DNA of 64,000 nt from Ruminococcus flavefaciens (GTDB lineage: Bacteria > Bacillota > Clostridia > Oscillospirales > Ruminococcaceae): assembly GCA_002373775.1 (NCBI GenBank), contig DFJW01000061.1:1-64000 (forward strand), given 5' to 3'. The position numbers and the translations under genes were made by a program. Of this stretch, positions 31,380 to 40,669 are shown piece after piece; position 1 is the first letter of the stretch; every line of letters begins with the position of its first letter. The notes below the pieces were generated by a model. It was not told the DNA's origin, did no database searches, and worked only from the letters and a program-made list of their open reading frames with translations.

Positions 31380-32101
31380 TGTCTATCCCACAGATAGTTT
31401 GTAAAAATGTATCACTGGGATATGAGGGTAACACAGTCACAGAAAAGCTGAATTTTACCGTCAGCTGCGGTGATTACCTTTGTATACTCGGTGAGAACGG
31501 TTCAGGAAAAAGCACACTTATCAAAACACTGCTCGGTCTTACAAAACAGCTCGGAGGCACTATAGACTGGGGAAAGGATTTCACTTCCAATGAGATAGGA
31601 TACCTTCCCCAGCAAACTCCGGTGCAGAAGGATTTCCCGGCTTCAGTGCGAGAGATAGTCCGCTCAGGATGCCTTTCCAAATGCGGCATCCGCCCGTACT
31701 ACAACAAGGAAGAGAAAGCTCTTGCCGAGTCGAATATGAAGGTAATGGGCATCAGTGATCTTGCCAGAAGATGCTACCGAGATCTTTCCGGAGGTCAGCA
31801 GCAGCGTGTGCTGCTTGCACGGGCGCTCTGTGCCACACGAAAAATGCTCCTGCTGGACGAACCTGTCACCGGTCTCGATCCCAAAGCCCAGACTGAACTG
31901 TATGAACTCATCACTTCACTCAATAATGAAGGCATTACTATAATCATGGTCACCCACGATACTTCTGCTGTGAAACACGCTTCACATATCCTGCATATCG
32001 GAAGCAGGAAACAGCTTTTCTTCGGCTTGAAAGCTGATTACATAAACAGCAGAGTCGGCCGCTCATTCCTTGATTTTGAGGAGGATGAAGACAGTGACTG
32101 A
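31379..32101 (+). CDS. znuC: Zinc ABC transporter ATP-binding protein
   Basis: 240 residues. Walker A GENGSGKST, Q-loop YLPQQTPVQKDFP, signature LSGGQQQRVLLARAL, Walker B KMLLLDEP, H-loop MVTHD: all intact. Energises metal import with the permease encoded next, whose start lies inside the end of this gene. Confidence 0.95.
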   Translation: MSIPQIVCKNVSLGYEGNTVTEKLNFTVSCGDYLCILGENGSGKSTLIKTLLGLTKQLGGTIDWGKDFTSNEIGYLPQQTPVQKDFPASVREIVRSGCLSKCGIRPYYNKEEKALAESNMKVMGISDLARRCYRDLSGGQQQRVLLARALCATRKMLLLDEPVTGLDPKAQTELYELITSLNNEGITIIMVTHDTSAVKHASHILHIGSRKQLFFGLKADYINSRVGRSFLDFEEDEDSD

Positions 32102-32945
32102 ACAGTTCAATACTCTCGCAAAATACCTTCAGTACCCCTTTGTACAGCGTGCTATAGCTGCCGGTATGCTGATCGCTCTCTGTGCATCACTGCTTGGTGT
32201 GACGCTCGTTCTAAAGCGGTTCTCATTCATCGGAGACGGCCTTTCACATGTGGCTTTCGGCGCAATGTCCTGCGCAGGTATAGTCGGACTTACAAACAGC
32301 ACTTACATAGTTGCGCCGGTGACTATACTGGCAGCTGTGCTCCTGCTCCGTTCGGGAGGAAACGTCCGGATCAAGGGTGATGCTGCTGTAGCGATGATAT
32401 CGGTCGGTTCTCTGGCTATAGGCTATATGCTGCAATCTAAATTCCCTATTTCCGGCAACTTCTCCGCGGATGTCTGCACAACACTTTTCGGTTCGACTTC
32501 TATACTCATGCTGAAAAACTCGGATGTCTGGCTCTGCGTCGGAATGGCTGCGCTGGTAATATCCGTATTCCTTATCTTCTATAACAAGATCTTCGCTGTC
32601 ACCTTTGACGAGACATTCTCGCGTGCCACCGGAGTCCGTGCCGATCTTTACAACACTATAATCGCTGTCATTACTGCTATAGTTATCGTAATGTCCATGA
32701 AACTGGTCGGCTCACTGCTCATCTCAGCTCTGATAATATTCCCGTCGCTTTGCGCTATGAGGATATTCAGGAGCTTCAGAAGCGTTATTATTTTCTCTGC
32801 CGTTCTGTCAGTCATATGCGCTCTTATCGGCATACTCGTTTCCATTCTCTTCTCTACTCCAGTCGGTTCAACTATCGTCGCTGCTGATATCTGTGCTTTT
32901 CTGATATGCTGGATTATATCTCTATTCATCAGGAGGTCTGCTTAA
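32094..32945 (+). CDS. znuB: Zinc ABC transporter permease
   Basis: 283 residues from the GTG at 32094, chosen because GAGGAGG lies 9 nt upstream; the ATG at 32085 would directly abut that site. About eight transmembrane helices of the ABC-3 family (VQRAIAAGMLIALCASLLGV, SFIGDGLSHVAFGAMSCAG, a late SLLISALIIFPSLCAMR). Forms the membrane channel for ZnuA/ZnuC. Overlaps znuC by 8 nt and abuts the next lipoprotein gene through TAATG. Confidence 0.93.
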   Translation: MTEQFNTLAKYLQYPFVQRAIAAGMLIALCASLLGVTLVLKRFSFIGDGLSHVAFGAMSCAGIVGLTNSTYIVAPVTILAAVLLLRSGGNVRIKGDAAVAMISVGSLAIGYMLQSKFPISGNFSADVCTTLFGSTSILMLKNSDVWLCVGMAALVISVFLIFYNKIFAVTFDETFSRATGVRADLYNTIIAVITAIVIVMSMKLVGSLLISALIIFPSLCAMRIFRSFRSVIIFSAVLSVICALIGILVSILFSTPVGSTIVAADICAFLICWIISLFIRRSA

Positions 32946-33382
32946 TGAAAACCAGACTTTTGATACCTGCTGCCGCTCTCTTGATGCTGTTCGGCTGCAG
33001 TTCAGAAGATCCCGCTGCCGATACCAGCGGTGAATACGATTTTGACATAACCGATCTCAACGCAAATATGATGTACGGTCAGGTCTATGATATGACTTTT
33101 AATTCCGAGAAATACATGGGAAAGACCGTCAAACTCAAAGGACAGTTCAGATACAATAAATACTCGGAGAATCAGGTCATTTACTCGGTATTCATCCCCG
33201 ATGCTGCTGCATGCTGTTCACAGGGCATAGAGTTCATCCCCAAAGATCCCCTTGTGTATCCCGACGATTTCCCGGAAATAGATCAGGAGATAACTGTCGC
33301 CGGCACTTTCAGTACATATGAGGAATATGCCGTCATATACTGCCAGCTGAAAGATGCTGAGATACTTTCTGTTTCAGAGTAA
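32945..33382 (+). CDS. Lipoprotein with conserved CCSQGIEF motif, copy 1
   Basis: 145 residues from the ATG at 32945, overlapping the permease stop (TAATG; AGGAGG upstream). Signal with lipobox LFGC. The mature domain has MMYGQVYDMTFN, GKTVKLKGQF, AACCSQGIEFIPK and ITVAGTFSTYEE, an OB-like pattern resembling the C-terminal domain of the DUF1980/TIGR03943 family, which also has a conserved CC near metal-transport genes. A role in metal delivery is inferred from operon position; no enzymatic motif. Confidence 0.8.
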   Translation: MKTRLLIPAAALLMLFGCSSEDPAADTSGEYDFDITDLNANMMYGQVYDMTFNSEKYMGKTVKLKGQFRYNKYSENQVIYSVFIPDAAACCSQGIEFIPKDPLVYPDDFPEIDQEITVAGTFSTYEEYAVIYCQLKDAEILSVSE

Positions 33383-33396
33383 AGGAGATCATCATC

Positions 33397-33942
33397 ATGC
33401 GCACCCTCAAGCTAATACCGGCTGCAATATCTGCCGCAGCACTTCTCGCTTCCTGCGGAGATACCTCAGTTGTGCAGGATATCGCTGACGGTTCGGGTAA
33501 AGGGAACACTCATGCTGCCCGTTCATCAGCCGATCCCCCTACACTCCCCACAGAGATCCCTTCTTCTGAAGAAAAAGCCGAAGTCACAGAGGAAAATGTG
33601 GATATTGATCTGACTGAACTGAGCGCGAGCATGGTATACGGACAGGTCTACGATATGATGTATAATTCAGATGACTATGTGGGAAAGATAGTCAAGATGG
33701 AAGGACCTTTCTCTTACTATCTCGAACCTTCCAACGGTCAGGAATACTTCGCTGTCATAATCAGCGATGCTACAGCCTGCTGTTCTCAGGGAATAGAATT
33801 CGTCCTCGACGGCGACTATAAGTATCCGGATGATTACCCGGAACTCAACGAAGAGATCACCGTTATCGGCAGGTTCAACTATTACAAGGAGGGCATTTAC
33901 ACTTACTGCCAGCTCACAGATGCGAAAATAACAGACCAATAA
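33397..33942 (+). CDS. Lipoprotein with conserved CCSQGIEF motif, copy 2
   Basis: 181 residues; AAAGGAG upstream. Paralogue of the preceding gene (MVYGQVYDMMYN, GKIVKMEGPF, ATACCSQGIEFVLD, EEITVIGRFNYYKEG) with lipobox LASC and an extra Ser/Thr/Glu linker of about 45 residues after the signal. Tandem duplication in the zinc operon; 14 nt separate the two. Surface metal handling is inferred. Confidence 0.8.
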   Translation: MRTLKLIPAAISAAALLASCGDTSVVQDIADGSGKGNTHAARSSADPPTLPTEIPSSEEKAEVTEENVDIDLTELSASMVYGQVYDMMYNSDDYVGKIVKMEGPFSYYLEPSNGQEYFAVIISDATACCSQGIEFVLDGDYKYPDDYPELNEEITVIGRFNYYKEGIYTYCQLTDAKITDQ

Positions 33943-33945
33943 AAC

Positions 33946-33982
33946 AAGCGGACATGGGATATGATCTCATGTCCGCTTTTTA
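33946..33982. terminator. Bidirectional terminator
   Basis: AAGCGGACATG pairs with CATGTCCGCTT, then TTT; ends the zinc operon and serves the convergent LRR gene. Confidence 0.8.
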
Positions 33983-35383
33983 TCATTTGAAGTTCTCCAG
34001 ATACTCTGTAAAGCCGATGTTCTTTCCGGATGAAAGGTCGGCATAGTAGGAAAGGATCACCGTAGCATCCCTGCCGTCTATGAACTTATCTGAATTCACA
34101 TCACACAGGGCGTAGTCCTTCTCATCAGGGGTGTAGGAAGATGATGAGGAATCTGCATATACCGCAAGCACCATTGAAGCATCCCTGCCGTCTATGAAGC
34201 CGTCGGAATTCACATCGCCGAGAACGTATGAATCCAGTGCTTCAAAGGCATATCCGTATTTTTCCGCATAGTCATGAGCGGTAGAAACACTGTAGCCGCG
34301 TATAGTTCCGCTGAATGTACATTCCGTTGCTCCCCATGTGTTGCATATAGTATCTGCTTCATCGTATATCTCACAAGTCGGCGAAAGGAATGTGACCGTT
34401 TTAAGGTTGGCACAGTCCTTGATCGCGCCTTGACCTACAGTCTTGCATCCAGCCGGGATCGTGAGTTCTGTGAGAGAATCACATTTCCAGAAAACAGCGG
34501 AATACAGATCCTTCAGCCCCGCCGGAAGCTCTGCTGTTTTAAGGCTGCTGCACTGTGAGAATACACCAAAGCCCATTGAAGTTACCGTTGACGGAATGTT
34601 TACCGAAACGAGCGCATTGTTGTATGCGAAAGCATAACTGCCTATTTCTGTCACGCCCTCGGGAAGAACTATCTTTTTGAGAGTACTGCCGGAAAAAGCA
34701 TCATCGTCTATTTCCTTTACCGTATCAGGTACAGTATATGTCGTTGCTGTCTGTCCGTACAGATAGTAATAAAGCGTCGTCTTATCCTTATTGAAAAGCG
34801 CGTTATTATCCACTGCGTAGCTCTTGCTTTCCTCATCTACGGTTATCTTTTTCAGTTTACAATTATCAAAAGAGTTTCTCAGATCAGTGAGTGCAGCATT
34901 TATATGCACTGTCTCTACTCCGGAATACTCGAACGACCTGTAAATACTTGTAAGTGTTGACGGAAATACCACGCTTTTCAGCGAACTGCATCCGCGGAAT
35001 GCACGCAAACCTATCTCCTTTAAGCCTTCAGGCAGTACTGCACTTTCAAGTGCGGTACATTCATAGAACGCATACGAACCTATCACTTCCACAGAAGTCG
35101 GTATATTCACTCCGGTGATCCCTTCACATTTTTTGAATGCGTTATCTCCGATCTCAGTGACAGGCTTTCCGTTCAACGATGCCGGTATTGTCACGCTGCC
35201 TGTGCGTGATGTATCACATCCGGCTAATACTAAATGGTCGGAATACTCATGAAATGTCATCATTAGTCTTGTGACTGTGGTGTACTCCTCCGTACTTGCA
35301 GCAGTTGAGGGTAAACTGATGCTTTCCGCAGGTGATACTGACATCAGCACGAGTGCCGCTAATAATGAAACTGCTTTTTTCAT
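33983..35383 (-). CDS. Secreted leucine-rich repeat (BspA-type) protein with dockerin
   Basis: 466 residues. Signal peptide (KKAVSLLAALVLMSVSPAES), then LRR_5/BspA-type repeats (about 50-375; e.g. VTEIGDNAFKKCEGI, VIGSYAFYECTALESAVLP, SLKSVVFPSTLTSI), then a C-terminal type I dockerin with two calcium loops (GDVNSDGFIDGRDASMVLA, CDVNSDKFIDGRDATVILS). The dockerin would attach it to a cohesin scaffold; LRR_5 domains often mediate adhesion. No catalytic domain. Single gene, minus strand. Confidence 0.92.
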   Translation of the reverse strand: MKKAVSLLAALVLMSVSPAESISLPSTAASTEEYTTVTRLMMTFHEYSDHLVLAGCDTSRTGSVTIPASLNGKPVTEIGDNAFKKCEGITGVNIPTSVEVIGSYAFYECTALESAVLPEGLKEIGLRAFRGCSSLKSVVFPSTLTSIYRSFEYSGVETVHINAALTDLRNSFDNCKLKKITVDEESKSYAVDNNALFNKDKTTLYYYLYGQTATTYTVPDTVKEIDDDAFSGSTLKKIVLPEGVTEIGSYAFAYNNALVSVNIPSTVTSMGFGVFSQCSSLKTAELPAGLKDLYSAVFWKCDSLTELTIPAGCKTVGQGAIKDCANLKTVTFLSPTCEIYDEADTICNTWGATECTFSGTIRGYSVSTAHDYAEKYGYAFEALDSYVLGDVNSDGFIDGRDASMVLAVYADSSSSSYTPDEKDYALCDVNSDKFIDGRDATVILSYYADLSSGKNIGFTEYLENFK

Positions 35384-35750
35384 TCTTTAAACTCCTTTTT
35401 ATCATTCATTATTCTCTATGTCGGTATTCGTTGAGTATATTATACATCATACTGCGTCATCAGTCAATGTATCATATTAACAAAGGATATCCACGCTATA
35501 CCGCCTGAATCTGTAACCCTTTCTCAGGTTTAAAGCGTCTACACATGAGTGTCCATTCATATGTGACAAAAATGATATTGTTTATATTGGTATTTTTTTC
35601 ATTTATGCTGTTTTTTTAAAAATCACTTTACAAATGGTATTTACCATGATATAATTCTATTATCAGAAGGAAATACTTTTTTCTGCTATTTCCGATGCTT
35701 TCTGCATATACATTACCATAAACGTCATTTTTGTATCGGAGGGATGTCAG
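35384..35750. other. 367-nt intergenic region with plsY promoter and operator
   Basis: Between divergent genes. Promoter for plsY: TTTACA (35627-35632), 17-nt spacer, TATAAT (35650-35655). The inverted repeat ATGGTA-TT-TACCAT (35634-35647) fits inside the spacer and may be an operator. The rest shows nothing I can name. Confidence 0.6.
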
Positions 35751-36383
35751 ATGGATCTTTTGCTTTGCACACTGCTTGGTTACCTTTTCGGAAACGTCAA
35801 TGCAGCTTATATCATTTCTAAACTAAAAGGATTCGACATCCGTGATAAGGGTTCCGGTAATGCCGGTGCTTCAAATGCGATCATTGTAATGGGTAAAAAA
35901 GCAGGTATCATCACCATGTTCGTCGATATCGGCAAGGCGATACTCGCCTGCGAAGTTGCGGCAAGGTTGTTCCCCGCTCTCAAAGCCGCTAAGATCGTAT
36001 CAGGTTCAGCCTGCATCATCGGTCATATCTTCCCGTTCCTTATGAAATTCCACGGTGGAAAAGGGCTGGCTTCACTGGGAGGCATGATACTCTCGTATGA
36101 TCCGAGACTTTTCATCATGCTGCTGACTGTTGAATGCGTTCTCGGTTTCGGGCTCGATTACATATGCGTTGTACCCATAACAGGTTCTCTGCTGTTCACT
36201 CTCATATATGCACTTACGACCGGCGATCCGTTCGGCACTATGATACTCGCTTCTGTTGCTATGGTAATTCTGTATAAGCATATGCAGAACCTCCACCGCA
36301 TAATGAACGGCACCGAAGCTCATATCAGTTACTTATGGAATAAGGAAAAGGAAATAGACAGAGTTACTGATAATAAAAACTGA
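35751..36383 (+). CDS. plsY: Acyl-phosphate glycerol-3-phosphate acyltransferase
   Basis: 210 residues, five or so membrane helices. Conserved PlsY motifs: GYLFGNVNAAYIISKLKGFD, DKGSGNAGASNAIIVMGKK, and FHGGKGLASLGG. Transfers the acyl group from acyl-phosphate to glycerol-3-phosphate, first step of phospholipid synthesis. RBS CGGAGGG. Usual PlsY has GSGNxGxTN; here the Thr is Ser (GASNA), a mild change. An operator-like repeat lies in its promoter. Confidence 0.93.
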   Translation: MDLLLCTLLGYLFGNVNAAYIISKLKGFDIRDKGSGNAGASNAIIVMGKKAGIITMFVDIGKAILACEVAARLFPALKAAKIVSGSACIIGHIFPFLMKFHGGKGLASLGGMILSYDPRLFIMLLTVECVLGFGLDYICVVPITGSLLFTLIYALTTGDPFGTMILASVAMVILYKHMQNLHRIMNGTEAHISYLWNKEKEIDRVTDNKN

Positions 36384-36391
36384 TATACCGC

Positions 36392-36420
36392 AAGCTCCCG
36401 TGATCCGGGGGCTTCTTGTT
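36392..36420 (+). terminator. Terminator after plsY
   Basis: AAGCTCCCG pairs with CGGGGGCTT (one G-U), with a short T-rich tail. Confidence 0.5.
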
Positions 36421-36444
36421 TCATACTGTGAAAGGAAGTGTCAT

Positions 36445-37821
36445 ATGCAGCGCGATCACTCAATGACGGAAGGTCCTCTGCTGAGCCGGATAATACTGTA
36501 CACGATACCTATCATCCTCACCGGCATACTTCAGCTGCTTTTCAATGCAGCCGATCTGGTAGTCGTCGGAAGATACTGCGGAAGCGTATCTGTCGCAGCC
36601 GTCGGCGCTACCGGTGCTATAATCAATCTCATCGTGAATATGTTCATCGGTCTGTCTGTCGGTGCAGGCGTTACCGTCGCCCACGGTCTGGGCTCAGGAA
36701 GGAACGAGGACGTTCACAAGACAGTTCACACCGCCATACCTACCGCACTTGTCAGCGGGGCTGTTCTCACAGTCATCGGCATTGCCGGCGCTGATACTTT
36801 CCTGCGCTGGATGGATACTCCGGATGATGTACTCAAGCTTTCCGCTTCCTATATGCGGATATACTTTGCCGGTATCACAGCGAGCATGCTCTATAACTTC
36901 GGTGCTGCCATTCTCCGTGCAGCCGGAGATACCAAGAGCCCCCTGCTCTACCTCACTTCTGCCGGTGTCATAAATGTGATACTCAACATCATTTTCGTCC
37001 GGGCATTCAACATGGACGTTGCCGGTGTTGCTCTCGCTACTACTATCTCACAGATAATATCCGCTATTCTGATACTCCTCAACCTCATGAGAAGGAATGA
37101 CAGCTGCCGTCTTTCACTGCGCAAGCTCAAGTTTCATAAGAGACAGCTGAAAAGGATAATCCAGATAGGATTTCCTGCCGGCATACAGGGTTCACTCTTT
37201 TCAATATCAAATGTCATCATACAGTCTTCCGTCAATTCTTTCGGAAAAGTCGTAATGTCCGGAAATGCCGCCGCAGGAAATATCGAAGGCTTCGTGTATA
37301 CTACCATGAACTCCTTCCACCAGACTGCACTCAACTTTACCGGTCAGAATCACGGTGCCGGCAAGCTGAAAAGGATAAAGCGCATTACCGTCATTTGCCT
37401 GCTCTCTGTATTCACTGCCGGTCTCACCGCCGGATGCCTCGCTTATGCTTTCGGAAGACCTCTGCTTTCGATATATGTTACGGATTCTCCCGAAGCTATA
37501 GACTACGGCATGATACGAATGGCTTATATCTGCATTCCCTACTTCCTATGCGGACTTATGGATGTAGCGACAGGTCTCATACGCGGTCTCGGTTACTCTG
37601 TGGCTCCCATGATAATCACTGTCATCGGTGTCTGCGGTATGAGGATAGGCTGGATATATACCGTGTTCCGGTCTGAAAAATATCACACTTTGCAAAGCCT
37701 TTATCTTTCATACGCTATTTCATGGTCTCTGACATTCCTGACAGAACTCATTCTGTTCTGCGTACTCTATCACAAGATCGTGACACGTTCGAAAAATCCC
37801 GGAGAAAACAGTACCGGATAA
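36445..37821 (+). CDS. MATE family multidrug exporter
   Basis: 458 residues from the ATG at 36445 (AAAGGAAG upstream). Twelve hydrophobic helices in two MATE halves; typical MTEGPLLSRIILYTIPIILT, NAADLVVVGRYCG and VGATGAIINLIVNMFIGLSV segments. Na+ or H+ antiport of drugs or metabolites, as for MATE proteins of the MepA/DinF type; substrate unknown. Monocistronic with bidirectional terminator downstream. Confidence 0.93.
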   Translation: MQRDHSMTEGPLLSRIILYTIPIILTGILQLLFNAADLVVVGRYCGSVSVAAVGATGAIINLIVNMFIGLSVGAGVTVAHGLGSGRNEDVHKTVHTAIPTALVSGAVLTVIGIAGADTFLRWMDTPDDVLKLSASYMRIYFAGITASMLYNFGAAILRAAGDTKSPLLYLTSAGVINVILNIIFVRAFNMDVAGVALATTISQIISAILILLNLMRRNDSCRLSLRKLKFHKRQLKRIIQIGFPAGIQGSLFSISNVIIQSSVNSFGKVVMSGNAAAGNIEGFVYTTMNSFHQTALNFTGQNHGAGKLKRIKRITVICLLSVFTAGLTAGCLAYAFGRPLLSIYVTDSPEAIDYGMIRMAYICIPYFLCGLMDVATGLIRGLGYSVAPMIITVIGVCGMRIGWIYTVFRSEKYHTLQSLYLSYAISWSLTFLTELILFCVLYHKIVTRSKNPGENSTG

Positions 37822-37837
37822 CGTAATGTATATAAAA

Positions 37838-37878
37838 CAAGATCTCCCGCAAGCAGCATGCTTATGGGAGATCTTTTC
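37838..37878. terminator. Bidirectional terminator
   Basis: AAGATCTCCC pairs with GGGAGATCTT, followed by TTTT on the plus strand and by A/T-rich sequence on the other. Confidence 0.8.
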
Positions 37879-37883
37879 TGTTT

Positions 37884-39062
37884 TTATCCGGCAGCTTCTA
37901 TGAGCATGCTGTTTACAAGCTCAACTGCTGCATCGTACTGCGGATCTGTTCCGTCGTCAGCAGCTTCCACAAGTTCGTCCGGCACTATGCCTATGCCGTT
38001 GTAAGAAGCCGACTTTGTGGTTTTTATCTCTGCAACTGTAAGGACTACTGCACCGCCGTTATCGAATTCGGTGGTAGTCTGCATAACGCCCTTGCCGTAA
38101 GTCACTGTGCCTATAATCATGGACTGTCTGAAATCCCTGAGAGCAGCTGCAAAGAGTTCAGCAGAGCTTGCTGTGTTCTCATTTACAAGCACCACCATCG
38201 GAAGCTCAAGCTCATTCTCGTCAGAGTATACTATCGTCTCGGTATGTCCGTCTTTGTATTCTGCTGTTGCTATAACGCCCTCCGGAAGCAGAGGATCAAG
38301 GCACTCTTCCAGCGATGTCACAAGTCCGCCTTCGTTATCGCGAAGATCAAATATTATCGCCTTTGCCCCGTTGGAAGTCAGTCGCTGAAGAGTTTCGATG
38401 AACTGCTCCGAAGTGTTCTTCTTGAAGCTGTTTATACGGATATAGCCTATGAAACCGCTGAGCATCTCACCCTCTACGGTCACAACTTCTATCGCTCGTC
38501 TGGTGAATGTGAAATCTGTATCAACACCTTCACGGCGTATGGTCATTGTGATAGATGAGCCTTCACTGCCGCGCATGGCATCCACCGACTCATAGAATCC
38601 TGCTTCTATCACGTCTGTTCCGTCTATGGCTACGATTATGTCACCTTCGACCAATCCGGCATCAGATGACGGAGAATCCGGCATTATCTGCGCGATGCGG
38701 ATATAGCCGCTGTCGTCTTCCATAAGCGTAAGTCCGAGTCCGACTATCTCGCCTTCATTCTCGCTCTGCTCCGTGATATACTCGTCTTCGGAAAGGTATC
38801 GTGAATACTTGTCGTCTATGCCCTGAACATAGCCTTTTAGTATACCGTTATTAAGGTCTGATTCATCTATGTCGCCATAGTAGTTCTCACGGACAAATGA
38901 ATCGAGCAGCTGAAGTGAATTGTACTTCTTAGACTTTTCATTTACATCCGTTACCTGCTTATTGAAGCTTTGCAGCGAAAAGAATGACGTCAGTATGAAC
39001 GTCACTGCTGAAGCGATCGCCATTAAGCTAAGAGCAAGTCCGAGGCTGATCTTTTTATTCAT
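37884..39062 (-). CDS. Carboxyl-terminal processing peptidase (S41, CtpA type)
   Basis: 392 residues. N-terminal membrane anchor (SLGLALSLMAIASAVTFIL), PDZ domain around GYIRIAQIMPDSPSSDAGL, and S41 catalytic core with Ser in NENTASSAELF and Lys in YGKGVMQT. Cleaves C-termini of exported proteins, in Gram-positives including wall hydrolases and sporulation regulators. Downstream of the M23/ftsX/ftsE genes on the same strand, which fits control of peptidoglycan hydrolysis. Confidence 0.93.
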   Translation of the reverse strand: MNKKISLGLALSLMAIASAVTFILTSFFSLQSFNKQVTDVNEKSKKYNSLQLLDSFVRENYYGDIDESDLNNGILKGYVQGIDDKYSRYLSEDEYITEQSENEGEIVGLGLTLMEDDSGYIRIAQIMPDSPSSDAGLVEGDIIVAIDGTDVIEAGFYESVDAMRGSEGSSITMTIRREGVDTDFTFTRRAIEVVTVEGEMLSGFIGYIRINSFKKNTSEQFIETLQRLTSNGAKAIIFDLRDNEGGLVTSLEECLDPLLPEGVIATAEYKDGHTETIVYSDENELELPMVVLVNENTASSAELFAAALRDFRQSMIIGTVTYGKGVMQTTTEFDNGGAVVLTVAEIKTTKSASYNGIGIVPDELVEAADDGTDPQYDAAVELVNSMLIEAAG

Positions 39063-39164
39063 ATTATCATCGCTTTCTTTATTGCTGTTACAGCCTTAGT
39101 TTTTTCACGGAGGCTATACAAAAATTCGGGCAGCGTTTAAACTGCCCTGAATCATTATGTAGAA

Positions 39165-40604
39165 TTACGGACTTACATATAAAAGCGGATCACATGCAAC
39201 GCCGCCTATATGTATCTCAAAGTGGAGATGAGCTCCTGTTGACCAGCCGGTAGAACCTATGGCTCCTATCGCCTGTCCCTGTGATACATAGTCACCTACT
39301 GATACGCTTGCGTAACTGAGGTGTCCGTACAGTGTAACGCTTCCGTCGTCATGCTGTATCATTACATAGTTTCCGAATCCTCCGTTGCATCCGCAGGAAT
39401 AGTTCTTCGGCTCATTGTGTGTGCAAAGGTTGTAGGTAGATATTACTGTACCGCTCTTTGCTGCTACAGCTGTACCGCCCATGATACCTGCATCTCCTAC
39501 GTCGATACCGTTGTGGTTCCTGCCCCAGCGGTATCCGTATCCGCTGGAAATATAGCAGAATCCGGGAGCCGGCCATATGAATCCGCCGCTGCCGGATGAA
39601 GGTGTCGGTGGTGTATATGTCTCGGTATATGAAGGTGTTGTTTCCGTCTGAGGTGTTTCAGTCTGTGAATTTCCGGCAGACTGCTGCTGATTTGCGATCT
39701 CAGCCTGTCTTGCCTGCTCTGCTGCTATCTCAGCCTGACGCTGTCTCTCAGCTTCCTCAAGCTTCCTCTGACGCTCAAGCTCTGCCTGCCTTGCGATCTC
39801 TGCAAGCTCTGCTTCCTTCTGATCCAGCAGTGCATTATTTTCTTTCAGCTTCTCTGCATCACCCGCAAGCATATCCTGCTCACGCTGGATACGTTCGATC
39901 TCTTCGGTGGTCTGACGCATCTTCTCATTGAATTCTTCGAGTTCCTTGTCCTTTTCCTCCTTGCGCATCTCCTGATCTCTCTTCTTCATTTCAAGAGTCA
40001 GTTTTTCCTGCTCAAGTTCGCTTTTGGTGTTCTCAAGGTCATCGATATCCGAAAGAATATCATCAATAAGCTCTTCGTCATATGTTGCCATTCTGTTTGC
40101 CATTTCAACACGGGAAAGTATGTCGTAGAAACTGGATGAACCAAGCACTACTGATGCAAGATTCTCATTTCCGGATACATACATCGCACAGAGGCGCTCT
40201 TTGAAGAGTTCGATGCTCTGGTCGATAGCTTCCTGCTGAGCTACGATGGATTCGTCCATCTGCTCGATGCGGGACTCAGTTTCCTCGATATCCTTTTTTA
40301 TGGAATCAAGCTCTGTATTCAGTAATGTAATGTTTTCCTTCAGCAGTGCGATCTGCTCATTGAGAACGGACTGATACTGCTCTTCACTTTCCTTGCTGCC
40401 TTCAAGAGAATTTATCTGATTCTGATATTCCTCTATCTTTGCCTGATTTGCTTCTCTCTCCTGCTGTATCTCATCGATCGTTATGGCAGATGCCGTTCTG
40501 CTGCCGCTGTTATCATTTGCAGGATATACAGCCGCAGCTGCCAGTGCTATCACTGAACATGTCATGATCGACAGGATCTTTTTTACTGCTTTTAATTTGT
40601 ACAT
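39165..40604 (-). CDS. Coiled-coil M23 peptidase (EnvC/PcsB-like)
   Basis: 479 residues from the ATG at 40604, which starts the signal (KAVKKILSIMTCSVIALAAA); a ribosome site AAAGGAG lies further up and would favour TTG 40649 or GTG 40640. Long coiled coil (about 40-290, QINSLEGSKESEEQY and Glu/Arg-rich repeats), Gln/Pro/Thr linker, and C-terminal M23 domain with NHNGIDVG, LYGHL and AHLHFEI zinc ligands intact. An insertion with CTHNEPKNYSCGC lies within the M23 fold. Homologues are controlled by FtsEX, encoded just upstream: division-linked septal cleavage. Confidence 0.9.
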   Translation of the reverse strand: MYKLKAVKKILSIMTCSVIALAAAAVYPANDNSGSRTASAITIDEIQQEREANQAKIEEYQNQINSLEGSKESEEQYQSVLNEQIALLKENITLLNTELDSIKKDIEETESRIEQMDESIVAQQEAIDQSIELFKERLCAMYVSGNENLASVVLGSSSFYDILSRVEMANRMATYDEELIDDILSDIDDLENTKSELEQEKLTLEMKKRDQEMRKEEKDKELEEFNEKMRQTTEEIERIQREQDMLAGDAEKLKENNALLDQKEAELAEIARQAELERQRKLEEAERQRQAEIAAEQARQAEIANQQQSAGNSQTETPQTETTPSYTETYTPPTPSSGSGGFIWPAPGFCYISSGYGYRWGRNHNGIDVGDAGIMGGTAVAAKSGTVISTYNLCTHNEPKNYSCGCNGGFGNYVMIQHDDGSVTLYGHLSYASVSVGDYVSQGQAIGAIGSTGWSTGAHLHFEIHIGGVACDPLLYVSP

Positions 40605-40669
40605 TACAGATGCAGTGATATACCGTAACTCACCGCACACTCCTTTCAATTAGATTGCATATCATGCGA

